From NCBI GenBank assembly GCA_963712905.1, contig CAVQJU010000008.1, positions 124,001 to 188,000 on the forward strand: 64,000 nt of DNA, given 5' to 3'. Of this stretch, positions 17,687 through 25,276 are shown piece by piece. This stretch comes from CAVQJU01 sp963712905. GTDB taxonomy: Bacteria > Acidobacteriota > Vicinamibacteria > Vicinamibacterales > CAVVIG01. The notes below the pieces were generated by a model. The model was given only the letters and a program-made list of their open reading frames with translations, made no database searches and had not been told where the DNA came from. Both the position numbers and the translations under genes were made by a program. The first letter of the stretch is position 1, and the number at the start of each line of letters is the position of its first letter.

Positions 17687-17706
17687 GTTGTGCCACGTGG
17701 CACAAC
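17687..17706. promoter_or_regulatory. Perfect 20-bp palindrome, operator candidate
   Basis: The sequence gttgtgccac followed directly by gtggcacaac is a perfect inverted repeat with no spacer. It lies 38 bp after the stop of the membrane protein gene. No T-run follows, so it is not a standard terminator. A dimeric regulator site is the simplest reading. Confidence 0.5.
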
Positions 17707-17757
17707 GAAATGTCTCGGAAAAACCAGGGTCCTGTTCGAGTCGCGCCTCAGAGGGCG

Positions 17758-17820
17758 ATGTATGTCAGCGGCAAGTTGGACTTCGGAAGTCTCAAGAGGG
17801 AGCCATTTGTCATCTATTAG
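17758..17820 (+). other. Possible 20-residue small ORF
   Basis: ATG at 17758 is preceded by AGAGGG at 17750-17755 and runs 20 codons to TAG (MYVSGKLDFGSLKREPFVIY). The ribosome-site candidate is close to the start. No family is recognized. It may be a leader peptide, a remnant or chance. Confidence 0.15.
17787..17811 (-). promoter_or_regulatory. Reverse-strand near-match to the GACAARAG/GACT element
   Basis: On the minus strand this reads GACAAATG, then 12 bases including CC at the conserved offset, then GACTT. The internal spacing is 2 bp shorter than in the other copies, so it may be unrelated. Confidence 0.2.
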
Positions 17821-17949
17821 GGTGACTTTGTTCTGACAATTGTGAGCTAATGGTGTGCCTTTATGGCACTGGACGGCGCTCAGACGCAAGAAATCGTGAA
17901 ATCCGACGCCGAATCCTTGAGGTTTAGCAGGCAGACAAAGAGTGTCAAA

Positions 17950-17965
17950 TGGCGACCCGTTTGCA
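17950..17965 (+). promoter_or_regulatory. Sigma-54 core promoter for the EPS operon
   Basis: TGGCGA-CCCGT-TTGCA fits the -24/-12 consensus TGGCAC-N5-TTGCW, with the invariant GG and GC separated by 10 bp. The predicted transcription start is near 17976, about 97 bp ahead of the sigma-54 activator gene it would drive, so autoregulation is possible. Confidence 0.55.
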
Positions 17966-18072
17966 CCAGAGGGGGTCGGGCCGCACCGTAACAATCGTGG
18001 CTTTCCGGCGATTCTGAACGATCTAACGACCGGAGTTACACGCCCCCGCGAGGGGGCGGTAGAGAGACGCCT

Positions 18073-19137
18073 GTGAGAAATGAACGACCCGGACAACTGC
18101 TCGGCAATAGCATCGTCATTCGCGAGCTCCAGGAGGAGATCGACGATGTCGCACGGTCCGACGCCAAAGTCCTCATTACAGGGGAGAGCGGCTCGGGCAA
18201 GGAGCTGATCGCCCACGCCGTGCACGCACGGAGCCCGCGGGCGGCGCGCCCGTTCGTGGCCGTGAACTGCGCCGGCGTGCCCGAGACGCTGCTCGAATCG
18301 GAGCTGTTCGGTCACGTGAAAGGCAGCTTCACCGGCGCCTATCGCGATCGACCGGGCAAGCTCGAGCTCGCGCATCACGGCACGATCTTCCTCGACGAAA
18401 TCGGGGAGATGACGCTCCGGATGCAGGGACTGCTCCTGCGGTTTCTCGAGACGGGCGAGTTGCAGAAGGTCGGCGCGGATCAGACCGCGGGGCGCGTGAA
18501 CGTGCGCGTGATCGCCGCGACCAACCGGATCCTCCGCGACATGATCGCCCAGGGACAGTTCCGGGAAGACCTGTTTTACCGGCTCAACGTCATTCATCTC
18601 GTGGCGCCTCCGCTCCGCGAGCACAAGGACGATATCCCGCTGCTGGTCGAGCACTTCCTGGCCCGCTTCGCGGCCGACGGCCGCTTCACGCCGAAGGAAA
18701 TCACCCCCGAGGCGTTCTCCACGATGATGGACTACTCGTGGCCGGGCAACGTGCGCGAGCTGGAAAACGTCATCGAGCGGTGCGCGGTGACCGGCGCCAA
18801 GCGGCTCATCGAGCCCGAGGATCTGCCGCCGGACGTGCGCGCCAACCGCGGCGGCTGGGCGCGGCGCGAACGCCGGCGCGGCATGGCCGACGAGCTGTAC
18901 AAGCGCATCATCGATCAGCGCGAATCGTTCTGGACCGTCGTGTACCCGCTGTACATGCAGCGCGAGATCACGCGAAGCAGCGTCCGCGACCTGGTCCGGA
19001 AGGGCCTCAAGGAAGCGCGCGGAAACTACAAGATCGTCGCCCGCATGTTCAACATGGAAGACAGCGAGTACAAACGGTTTCTCAATTTCCTGCGCAAGCA
19101 CGATTGCCAGGTGCCGTTCAAGGAATTCCGCGAGTAG
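18073..19137 (+). CDS. Sigma-54-dependent transcriptional activator without receiver domain
   Basis: A 354-residue enhancer-binding protein consisting of an AAA+ domain from its first residues. Walker A is GESGSGKE (about 36-43), the sigma-54 contact loop reads GSFTGA (a variant of GAFTGA), Walker B is GTIFLDEIGE, and WPGNVRELENVIERC closes the AAA+ part. No N-terminal receiver, GAF or PAS domain is present, so activity is not controlled by a built-in phosphorylation site. The last 60 residues (GNYKIVARMFNMEDSEYKRF) align loosely with a Fis-type helix-turn-helix but are divergent. GTG is the likely start; an upstream sigma-54 core at 17950 suggests autoactivation. It heads the EPS operon, 27 bp before the export gene, and is the obvious candidate to act on the other sigma-54-like promoters in this window. 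Confidence 0.92.
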   Translation: MRNERPGQLLGNSIVIRELQEEIDDVARSDAKVLITGESGSGKELIAHAVHARSPRAARPFVAVNCAGVPETLLESELFGHVKGSFTGAYRDRPGKLELAHHGTIFLDEIGEMTLRMQGLLLRFLETGELQKVGADQTAGRVNVRVIAATNRILRDMIAQGQFREDLFYRLNVIHLVAPPLREHKDDIPLLVEHFLARFAADGRFTPKEITPEAFSTMMDYSWPGNVRELENVIERCAVTGAKRLIEPEDLPPDVRANRGGWARRERRRGMADELYKRIIDQRESFWTVVYPLYMQREITRSSVRDLVRKGLKEARGNYKIVARMFNMEDSEYKRFLNFLRKHDCQVPFKEFRE

Positions 19138-19164
19138 CGCGAGTAGAAAGGTCGAGTACCTAAA

Positions 19165-19815
19165 ATGGCTCCCACATATCGGCACATCGCCGCGGCGTCA
19201 CTGCTCCTGCTGTGCGCAGCCGCGCCCCTGGCGGCGCAGGCGCCGCCTGCCTCCGAGCCGGCCAAACCCGCGGCGGGCGCGCCGGCTCCGCCGACTGCCG
19301 CGCCAACCGTGCCTGCAGGGCCGACGCTGCCGGCCGACTACGTTATCGGTCCCGAAGACGTGCTGAGCGTGGTGTTCTGGCGCGAACGCGAGATGTCGTC
19401 CGACGTCCTCGTGCGCCCGGACGGCCGGATTTCGCTTCCGCTGCTGAACGATGTCGAGGTGGCGGGGCTCACCCCCGATCAGGTCCGCGAGCGGGTTATC
19501 GAACTGGCCAAGAAGTTTGTCGAGGAACCCAGCGCGACCGTTGTCGTCAAACAGATCAACAGCCGCAAGGTTTACATCACCGGCAACGTCGAGCGTCCGG
19601 GTCCGTTCCCGCTGCTGCGCCCGACCACGATTCTGCAGCTCATCTCGCTGGCGGGAGGGCTGAAGGAGTTCGCGAAGTCAGGCGACATCGTAGTCGTGCG
19701 CGTGGACGGCGCCCAGCAGGCGACCTTTCCGTTCAACTACGACGACGTGAAGAACCGGAAGAGCCTGTCGCAGAACATTCTGTTGAAGCCGGGCGACACC
19801 GTTATCGTACCGTGA
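19165..19815 (+). CDS. Wza-like polysaccharide export protein
   Basis: A 216-residue secreted outer-membrane export protein. A signal peptide (HIAAASLLLLCAAAPLAAQA) is followed by a proline/alanine-rich linker, then the polysaccharide-export domain (YVIGPEDVLSVVFWRE ... VRPDGRISLPLLNDVEVAGLT) and a SLBB-like domain (KVYITGNVERPGPFPL ... ILQLISLAGGLKEFA ... ILLKPGDTVIVP). There is no lipobox cysteine at the cleavage site, unlike E. coli Wza. At this length it lacks the long C-terminal helix of Wza and resembles the short export proteins of exosortase-associated EPS systems. It follows the activator gene by 27 bp, and its stop overlaps the next GTG (GTGA). Role: outer-membrane exit of the polymer. 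Confidence 0.93.
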   Translation: MAPTYRHIAAASLLLLCAAAPLAAQAPPASEPAKPAAGAPAPPTAAPTVPAGPTLPADYVIGPEDVLSVVFWREREMSSDVLVRPDGRISLPLLNDVEVAGLTPDQVRERVIELAKKFVEEPSATVVVKQINSRKVYITGNVERPGPFPLLRPTTILQLISLAGGLKEFAKSGDIVVVRVDGAQQATFPFNYDDVKNRKSLSQNILLKPGDTVIVP

Positions 19816-20420
19816 TCGTTCCTGCTCGCGAGTCGCTTCGTGTCTGGGTGGTCGTGCTGGCCCTGCTGGCGATGGTGCGCCCGGCGGCAGCGCAGATCCC
19901 TGTACCGGATGCGGTCGGGCAGATCCCCGCGCCGGATCAGGAGCCGTTGCCGGAGCCGACGGGACCAATCGGGCCGGCGACAGCTGATTCGCAGCGCCCT
20001 GGGCTCACGCCAACGGTGCAGACGCAGCGGCTCGATCTCGGGGTGTCGTTTTATGGCGCGTTCGACAAGACGTCTGTGACCGATGTGCGCCACGTGTTCA
20101 GTTCGGAACCTCTCCTGGACGACCGCGTCGGTTTTGGTGGTGGGACTGCGAACCTGACGTACTCGTACGCCGGCAAGGAGAACACGTTCGCCGCCGTAGG
20201 CGGAAGCGGCCTTCGGAACTATACGGCGACCACAACCAGCGTGTTCTATCCGAGTGACGTGTACGGCGGCCTCAGCTTCTCGCGCCGGATGAGCCGGCGA
20301 GTCCAGCTGAGCGGAAGGGAAATTGTCACGTTCACGCCCTACTACAGCTTCGGCATGGCGTCGCAGCCGTCAGGAGACTTTACACAGCAGGTTCCGTCGC
20401 TGTCGGCCACCCGCAGTTGA
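19812..20420 (+). CDS. Outer-membrane beta-barrel protein, N-terminal part (gene interrupted by frameshift)
   Basis: GTG at 19812 overlaps the preceding stop and opens a signal peptide (VWVVVLALLAMVRPAAAQ), followed by a proline-rich stretch and the first beta-strands of a barrel (LDLGVSFYGAFDKT, ANLTYSYAGKENTFAAVG). The frame ends at a TGA at 20418, in the middle of the barrel. The strands continue in another frame from 20417. One extra C in the CCC run at 20410-20412 would join the two as ...SATPQLTTSPGIAPQF..., giving one protein of about 487 residues. Barrel proteins of this kind accompany EPS export genes and may form the outer-membrane channel with the Wza-like protein. It is either an assembly indel or a real mutation. 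Confidence 0.75.
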   Translation: MIVPARESLRVWVVVLALLAMVRPAAAQIPVPDAVGQIPAPDQEPLPEPTGPIGPATADSQRPGLTPTVQTQRLDLGVSFYGAFDKTSVTDVRHVFSSEPLLDDRVGFGGGTANLTYSYAGKENTFAAVGGSGLRNYTATTTSVFYPSDVYGGLSFSRRMSRRVQLSGREIVTFTPYYSFGMASQPSGDFTQQVPSLSATRS

Positions 20421-21274
20421 CGACATCGCCCGGCATCGCGCCGCAGTTCGACCAGGCCGTGAACAGGGTCGATGCCGTGACGAACGACACGCAGGTGGGT
20501 GTGACGTGGACGTTGAATAACAAGGCCTCGATCACCGCGGGCTATAGCTTCTACCACACGGACTCGGCAGCAGACGCGGCGTCCTCATACCGCGTCAACA
20601 ACATGGGGGCGAACGGGTCGTATCAGTACCGGAAGAGCCGCTACATGACGCTGCGCGCCGGGTACGGCTTCTACCGGAATCAACTCCCTGGACTGAACCA
20701 GTTTCCCGGACCGATTGTTCCTTACTACGACGAGCACAACCTTGACCTGGGGATCGGCTACCGGCGCCCGCTCTCGTTCTCGCGGCGCAGCATCCTCTCG
20801 TTCAACATCGGTTCGACGATGATCACGAACGGGATAGATCCCTATTTCTACGTGACGGGCAACGCGTCGCTCTCGCACCAGTTGAGCCAGTTCTGGGCGC
20901 TGGCGTTCAGCTATAACCGCGATGTTTCGAGATCGGGCGGTCTGGCGGCTCCGTTCGTGTCGGACGTGGGTGCGGTGTCCGTCGGGGGCCAGCTGACCCG
21001 CCGTCTGTCCCTCGCCGGTATCGGTTCGTTCTCCCGTGGCAACACCGCAGTCGGGACCTCGAACGTGTACGACGCGGCATACACAACCGGGCGCATGACA
21101 TATCAGATGACGCGGTTCCTCCCGGTTTACACCGAGTACATCTACTACTTTTACCGGTTCAGCACGTCCAACGGCCTTGCCACAAATTTCCCCATGAACG
21201 TGAATCGGCACGGCGTTCGCCTTGGGCTTGCCTACTCGATTCCCCTGATCGGCCGGAGGCCGCAACGCCGATGA
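20417..21274 (+). CDS. Outer-membrane beta-barrel protein, C-terminal part (continuation after frameshift)
   Basis: 285 codons of alternating aromatic and polar beta-strands (ITAGYSFYHTDS, MTLRAGYGFYRN, LDLGIGYRRPLSF, YTEYIYYFYRF, GVRLGLAYSIPL) typical of an outer-membrane barrel. There is no signal peptide or good start; the nominal start is a TTG overlapping the upstream TGA. It is therefore most likely the second part of the barrel begun at 19812, separated by a one-base deletion in a C homopolymer near 20411, rather than an independent gene. The stop overlaps the next gene's ATG (ATGA), so the operon layout is otherwise intact. Confidence 0.75.
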   Translation: MTTSPGIAPQFDQAVNRVDAVTNDTQVGVTWTLNNKASITAGYSFYHTDSAADAASSYRVNNMGANGSYQYRKSRYMTLRAGYGFYRNQLPGLNQFPGPIVPYYDEHNLDLGIGYRRPLSFSRRSILSFNIGSTMITNGIDPYFYVTGNASLSHQLSQFWALAFSYNRDVSRSGGLAAPFVSDVGAVSVGGQLTRRLSLAGIGSFSRGNTAVGTSNVYDAAYTTGRMTYQMTRFLPVYTEYIYYFYRFSTSNGLATNFPMNVNRHGVRLGLAYSIPLIGRRPQRR

Positions 21275-22950
21275 TGCCCGGGCGCAGCTACACGCCGGCC
21301 ACCATCCGGTGGATCATCCGGAACCGCAAATGGCTGCTGATCGGCCCGATGCTGTTCTTCGGTGTGCTCTCGCTCGCCGCGACGTACATGATGAAGGACG
21401 AGTACCGCGCCCAGACGCTGATCCTCGTCGTGCCTCAGCGCGTGCCGGAAAAGTACGTCGGGCCGGCGGTGGCGGAAACGATCGAGCAGCGGCTCCAGTC
21501 GATCAGCCCGCAGATCATGAGCGAGTCGCGGCTCGAGCGCATCATCACGGAGCTCGACCTCTATCCCAACAAGCGCGGAAAGCGCGGCGGGATGGAAGAA
21601 ATTGTCGCGGACATGCGCAGCGACATCAACGTCGAGATCATGAGGGGCGACCTCTTCCGGGTGACCTACACCGGCAGCAACCCTTACAAGGTGATGCAGG
21701 TCACGCAGCGGCTGGCGTCGTTGTTTGTCGAAGAGAACCTCAAGGACCGCGAACAGCTGGCGGTCGGCACGAACCGGTTCCTCGAATCGCAGCTCGATAA
21801 CACCCGGCGCGCACTTGAAGAGCAGGAGCGAAAAGTGCGGGAGTACCGGCAGACACACGCCGGTGAGCTGCCATCGCAGGTCGGCGCGAACCTCCAGGTG
21901 CTGCAGGCGGCGTCGTTCCAGTTCCAGTCCGGCGAGGAGACGCTCAGCCGCGATCGCGATCGGCGCCTCGAGCTCGAGCGGACGCTCGCCGAGTTGAATC
22001 AGGCCGAGCAGGAAGCCCGCGACAAAGAGAAGGAAAGAGTCAAGAAGTCTGGAGATTCGGCGGCGGCGACAGTCGTCGCCCCGGCGCCTTCCACAGGGGG
22101 CGCGGAAACCCCGGTGGCGAGCGTGTCGCCGACATCCCTGACGCCGACCACGGATCTCGCGACCAACCTCGCGCGCCTGGCGACGCTGCAGCGATATCTC
22201 GCGGACCTGCAGACGCGGCTCAAGCCCGGCCATCCCGACGTCGTCCGGGCCCAGCGTCTGATCGCGGACATGCAGCGGGCCATCAGCGTCAGCCAGGGCG
22301 GCGCCCCCGGGGAAGTCGTCTCGGTAGACCCGGCGGCCGCCGTCCGCAACGCCAGGATCACCCAGGTGCGCGCGCAGATCGACAACATCGACAAGGAAAT
22401 CGCCCGGAAGGTCGCCGAGCAGGAAAAGCTGAAAGTGCAGATTCAGACGCTGCAGAGCCGCGTCGAGAACGAGCCGACGCGCGAATCGGAGCTGATTAGC
22501 CTGACGCGCGATTACGACACGTCGAAGGCCACGTATCAGAGTCTGCTGGCACGCAGGGAGGAAGCCGGCATCGCCGCCGACCTCGAGCGCCAGCAGGTGG
22601 GGCAGCAGTTCAAGACGCTCGACCCGGCGCGGCTGCCGGAAAAGCCGTCCGGGCCCAAGCGTGAGCGGATCAACCTGATTGCGGCCGGCGTCGGGCTCGC
22701 GCTCGGCATCGGCCTGACCGTGCTCCTCGAAATACGCGATCAGAGTTTCAGAAACGCCGTGGAGATCGTTCCGGTTCTGTCCCTGCCTGTGCTCGCCTCG
22801 GTTCCGGCCATCATGACCCGGACCGAGCGGTTGCGCGCGAGGCGCCTGATCCTGGCGGTGATGACGCTCTTCCTGACCCTGGTCGGGTCCGGGGGCGCGG
22901 TAGCATACAAGTACGGCTTCATCGACTTCGCGGCTTTCAAGTTCTGGTAG
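21271..22950 (+). CDS. Wzz/GumC-like polysaccharide chain-length/co-polymerase protein
   Basis: A 559-residue inner-membrane protein with the standard Wzz/GumC layout. An N-terminal TM segment (WLLIGPMLFFGVLSLAATYM) comes first. A periplasmic Wzz-like domain (EYRAQTLILVVPQRVPEKYV) and a long coiled-coil region (about 150-420, rich in E, K, Q and R) follow. A conserved stretch before the second membrane segment (ESELISLTRDYDTSKATYQSLL, then LDPARLPEKPSGPKR) precedes two C-terminal hydrophobic segments. A low-complexity insert (about 260-295; SAAATVVAPAPSTGG) interrupts the coiled coil. It controls polymer length together with the tyrosine kinase encoded two genes downstream, which is a separate protein here as in most Gram-positive and exosortase-type systems. 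Confidence 0.92.
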   Translation: MMPGRSYTPATIRWIIRNRKWLLIGPMLFFGVLSLAATYMMKDEYRAQTLILVVPQRVPEKYVGPAVAETIEQRLQSISPQIMSESRLERIITELDLYPNKRGKRGGMEEIVADMRSDINVEIMRGDLFRVTYTGSNPYKVMQVTQRLASLFVEENLKDREQLAVGTNRFLESQLDNTRRALEEQERKVREYRQTHAGELPSQVGANLQVLQAASFQFQSGEETLSRDRDRRLELERTLAELNQAEQEARDKEKERVKKSGDSAAATVVAPAPSTGGAETPVASVSPTSLTPTTDLATNLARLATLQRYLADLQTRLKPGHPDVVRAQRLIADMQRAISVSQGGAPGEVVSVDPAAAVRNARITQVRAQIDNIDKEIARKVAEQEKLKVQIQTLQSRVENEPTRESELISLTRDYDTSKATYQSLLARREEAGIAADLERQQVGQQFKTLDPARLPEKPSGPKRERINLIAAGVGLALGIGLTVLLEIRDQSFRNAVEIVPVLSLPVLASVPAIMTRTERLRARRLILAVMTLFLTLVGSGGAVAYKYGFIDFAAFKFW

Positions 22951-22960
22951 ACGACTGCCC

Positions 22961-23989
22961 ATGTACGAGAGCTTCTACGGCTTGCAGGAGCGGCCGTTCG
23001 ACCTGACGCCGGATCCGCGCTACCTGTTCCTGACGCCCAAGCATCAGGAGGCGCTGACCAACCTGCATTACGGCATCACCCAGCGCAAAGGGGTGACGAT
23101 GGTGCTTGGGCCGGCCGGCACCGGCAAGACGACGCTCGTGCGCGCCGCACTCGCAGCGGTCGCCGAGGCGGGCGGACACTGCATCTCCGTCAGCAACCCG
23201 ACATTGACGCGCGCCGAGTTCGTCGAGCTGCTCGCCCGGGGATTCTCGTTGAGCCCGGCGGCGGCCGGGTCCAAGACAACTCTGCTTGCCGAGCTCGACA
23301 TCCGGCTGCGCGAATATCTGGCGTCCGGCACGGCGACTGCGCTCGTCATCGACGAAGCGCAGGGGCTGTCCGACGAACTGCTCGAAGAGGTCCGCCTGCT
23401 CGTCAACCTTGAAACCGACACGGCGAAGCTTCTGCCGGTCGTGCTCGCCGGCCAGGACGAGCTGTCCGAGCGCCTGGCGAGGCCGTCGTGTGCCGCGCTG
23501 AAGCAGCGCGTCGCGCTGCGCTGCCACCTGCTTCCGCTGAGCGCGCGCGAAACCGCCCAGTACATCGCCAGCCGCCTGCGGATGGCAGGCGGTGTCCCCG
23601 GCGATGCGTTCACCCGCGACGCGATCGATATCATCCATCAGCGCTCGGGGGGCATTCCGCGCACGATCAGCGTGATCTGCGACAACTCGCTGATGTCGGG
23701 CTTTGCCGTCGATCAACGCCCGGTCGGCCGGCAGCTGGTCCTCGAGGTGTGCCGCGATTTCGACTTCGAGACTCCGCTCGCGCCGCCGGTGCCGCAGCTG
23801 GCGCCGCGACCGGCGGCGGTACCCCTGAAACCGCTGTCGCCGCCGCCCGCTCCGCAGGCATCGGCGGCACCGGCCTTGCCGCCGGCGCCCCGGTCGGCTG
23901 CAGAAGACGGTGCCAGGCCCGAAGGCACGGACGAACGACTGTTCGCGACATTTGGCCGCCCCGCGCCGCGGTCGTGGTTTTCGCGATGA
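22961..23989 (+). CDS. ExeA-type AAA ATPase of EPS locus
   Basis: A 342-residue P-loop ATPase with the N-terminus typical of the ExeA/GspA-like family (MYESFYGLQERPFDLTPDPRY). Walker A is GPAGTGKTT (about 48-56) and Walker B is ALVIDEAQGL. The C-terminal 70 residues are Pro/Ala-rich and probably disordered. Homologs of this type are a regular component of exosortase-associated exopolysaccharide loci, between the chain-length gene and the tyrosine kinase, which is exactly the position here. Biochemical role is not established; assembly or energizing of the export complex is the usual guess. It starts 10 bp after the Wzz-like gene. Confidence 0.9.
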   Translation: MYESFYGLQERPFDLTPDPRYLFLTPKHQEALTNLHYGITQRKGVTMVLGPAGTGKTTLVRAALAAVAEAGGHCISVSNPTLTRAEFVELLARGFSLSPAAAGSKTTLLAELDIRLREYLASGTATALVIDEAQGLSDELLEEVRLLVNLETDTAKLLPVVLAGQDELSERLARPSCAALKQRVALRCHLLPLSARETAQYIASRLRMAGGVPGDAFTRDAIDIIHQRSGGIPRTISVICDNSLMSGFAVDQRPVGRQLVLEVCRDFDFETPLAPPVPQLAPRPAAVPLKPLSPPPAPQASAAPALPPAPRSAAEDGARPEGTDERLFATFGRPAPRSWFSR

Positions 23990-24002
23990 GGATGCGTAGA
24001 CC

Positions 24003-25076
24003 ATGAGCCGTCTGACCGAAGCCTTGCGGCGCGCCAACGAAGGCGCGGCGACGGCGCCCGTGGACTCCCACGAGTCGCTCGACACCTTTCCGATCGAGGT
24101 GGAACAGGCTGATCCCGTTCGAGCGGCCGTGCCGATGGGTCCTGTTGACGAGGAGCCCCTGCCGCACGCCGGCGACCAGACGCTGACGCGGCGGCCCGAT
24201 TCGATGGGCCGACGCGTGAAGACCGATTCGTCGGGCCGATCTATCCAGGTCGATCCGGCCGGCACCCGCGTCCAGGAGCAGCAGGCTCCGCCGGCGGCCG
24301 GGCCCGAAGCCCAGCTCGCCGTGTTCACCGAGTTCAACAAGAAACTCGTCGAACGGCTGGTGGTGCCCAACGGGGCGCCGCACACGATGATCGAGGAGTA
24401 CCGCAAGCTCGCCGCGGCGCTGCATCACGCCCAGCTGGCTCACGGCACCAAGGTGATCATGGTCACAAGCGCGAGCCCGGGCGAAGGGAAGACGCTCACG
24501 GCGTCCAATCTCGCGCTGACGCTCAGCCAGTCGTATCAGCGCCACGTGTTGCTGATCGACGCGGACCTGCGGAAGCCGACGGTGCATTCGGTGTTCGGCG
24601 TCGAAAATTCGGCCGGGCTGATCGACGCCCTGCGCCAGGGGCCAGAGAAGACCGACCGGCACGTGCCGCTGGTGCAGGTATCCACGCGGCTCGAACTGCT
24701 TCTGAGCGGCGGCGTGACGCCCGATCCGATTAGCCTGCTGACGTCCGACACGCTGCGAGGCCTCCTCAAGGACGCGGCTGAAGCGTTCGACTGGGTGATC
24801 GTGGACACCCCGCCTGCCGCGTTCCTGCCGGACTGCAACCTGATGTCGTCGGCCGTCGATGCCGCGCTCATCGTCGTCCGGGCCTTCGTGACGCCTTATC
24901 CGCTCGTCCAGCGCGTGGTTGAAGCCGTCGGCCACGACAAGGTGCTCGGCGTCGTCCTTAATCACGCCGAGCAATCGCCGCAATCCGGGTACTACGGGTA
25001 CGGATACGGGTACGGTTACAACAGCTACGGATACGGCTACAGCGGCGGCGGCCTCAATCCCACCACCAAGCCCTGA
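24003..25076 (+). CDS. Bacterial tyrosine kinase (BY-kinase/CpsD-like)
   Basis: A 357-residue cytoplasmic kinase of the BY family. The N-terminus (MSRLTEALRRANEGA) matches the form seen in exosortase-associated kinases. The catalytic signatures are Walker A SASPGEGKT, Walker A' VLLIDADLRKP and Walker B DWVIVDTPP. The C-terminus (about 325-350) is a run of Tyr/Gly repeats, GYYGYGYGYGYNSYGYGY, the autophosphorylated tyrosine cluster. It controls polymerization by cycling with the Wzz-like protein. No dedicated phosphatase is visible in this window. Last gene of the EPS export operon. Confidence 0.93.
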   Translation: MSRLTEALRRANEGAATAPVDSHESLDTFPIEVEQADPVRAAVPMGPVDEEPLPHAGDQTLTRRPDSMGRRVKTDSSGRSIQVDPAGTRVQEQQAPPAAGPEAQLAVFTEFNKKLVERLVVPNGAPHTMIEEYRKLAAALHHAQLAHGTKVIMVTSASPGEGKTLTASNLALTLSQSYQRHVLLIDADLRKPTVHSVFGVENSAGLIDALRQGPEKTDRHVPLVQVSTRLELLLSGGVTPDPISLLTSDTLRGLLKDAAEAFDWVIVDTPPAAFLPDCNLMSSAVDAALIVVRAFVTPYPLVQRVVEAVGHDKVLGVVLNHAEQSPQSGYYGYGYGYGYNSYGYGYSGGGLNPTTKP

Positions 25077-25083
25077 TCGTTTT

Positions 25084-25102
25084 CGACGCAGTATTCGCGT
25101 CG
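25084..25102 (+). terminator. Weak hairpin after the BY-kinase gene
   Basis: cgacgc and gcgtcg form a 6-bp stem around a 7-base loop, followed by tcctttat. The T content is poor, so intrinsic termination is uncertain. Confidence 0.25.
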
Positions 25103-25231
25103 TCCTTTATGCGCGTCGGGTAACAATTACGCGGCCAGTACGCGAAAACTGAAAAATCCGGCGTCGGTCAGCGTGTGCGCGCGAGATTCCCGCGTAGTGA
25201 AACCTGTGTAAACTCAACAACTTAATCGATG

Positions 25232-25248
25232 AGAGTCAATGTGACTCT
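25232..25248. promoter_or_regulatory. Inverted repeat abutting the sigma-54 core
   Basis: AGAGTCA-atg-TGACTCT is a perfect 7-bp inverted repeat ending one base before the -24 element at 25250. It could be an operator controlling access of sigma-54 holoenzyme, or a hairpin in read-through RNA. Confidence 0.45.
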
Positions 25249-25249
25249 T

Positions 25250-25265
25250 TGGCACTTGGTTTGCT
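25250..25265 (+). promoter_or_regulatory. Sigma-54 core promoter, near-perfect
   Basis: TGGCAC-TTGGT-TTGCT matches the -24/-12 consensus at every conserved position (GG and GC 10 bp apart). The expected start of transcription, about 12 bp past the GC, falls at about 25276, next to the GTG start of the beta-helix gene at 25277. Confidence 0.75.
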
Positions 25266-25276
25266 CTTGAGTTGCG

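Larger units (their letters stand above)
17650..18072. other. 423-bp intergenic region between the NRPS operon and the EPS operon
   Basis: The longest gap without a convincing gene. From left to right it holds a perfect 20-bp palindrome (17687-17706), a 20-codon ORF with a purine-rich ribosome-site candidate (17758-17820), a small palindrome GACTTC-G-GAAGTC (17779-17791), a reverse-strand near-match to the GACAARAG/GACT element (17787-17811) and a good sigma-54 core (17950-17965). It is more A+T rich than its surroundings. No tRNA or U-tract terminator was seen. Confidence 0.6.

Noticed and set aside
17695..17710. TGGCAC inside the 20-bp palindrome as a sigma-54 core
   Set aside because: TGGCAC at 17697 is followed by AATG where TTGC is expected; no -12 box.
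17873..17890. TGGCACTGGACGGCGC as a sigma-54 core
   Set aside because: The -12 position reads GGCG, not TTGC; the core at 17950 is much better.
25010..25060. Tandem TAC GGN repeats as a DNA repeat or CRISPR-like array
   Set aside because: They encode the Tyr/Gly autophosphorylation tail of the BY-kinase; no spacers or longer unit.
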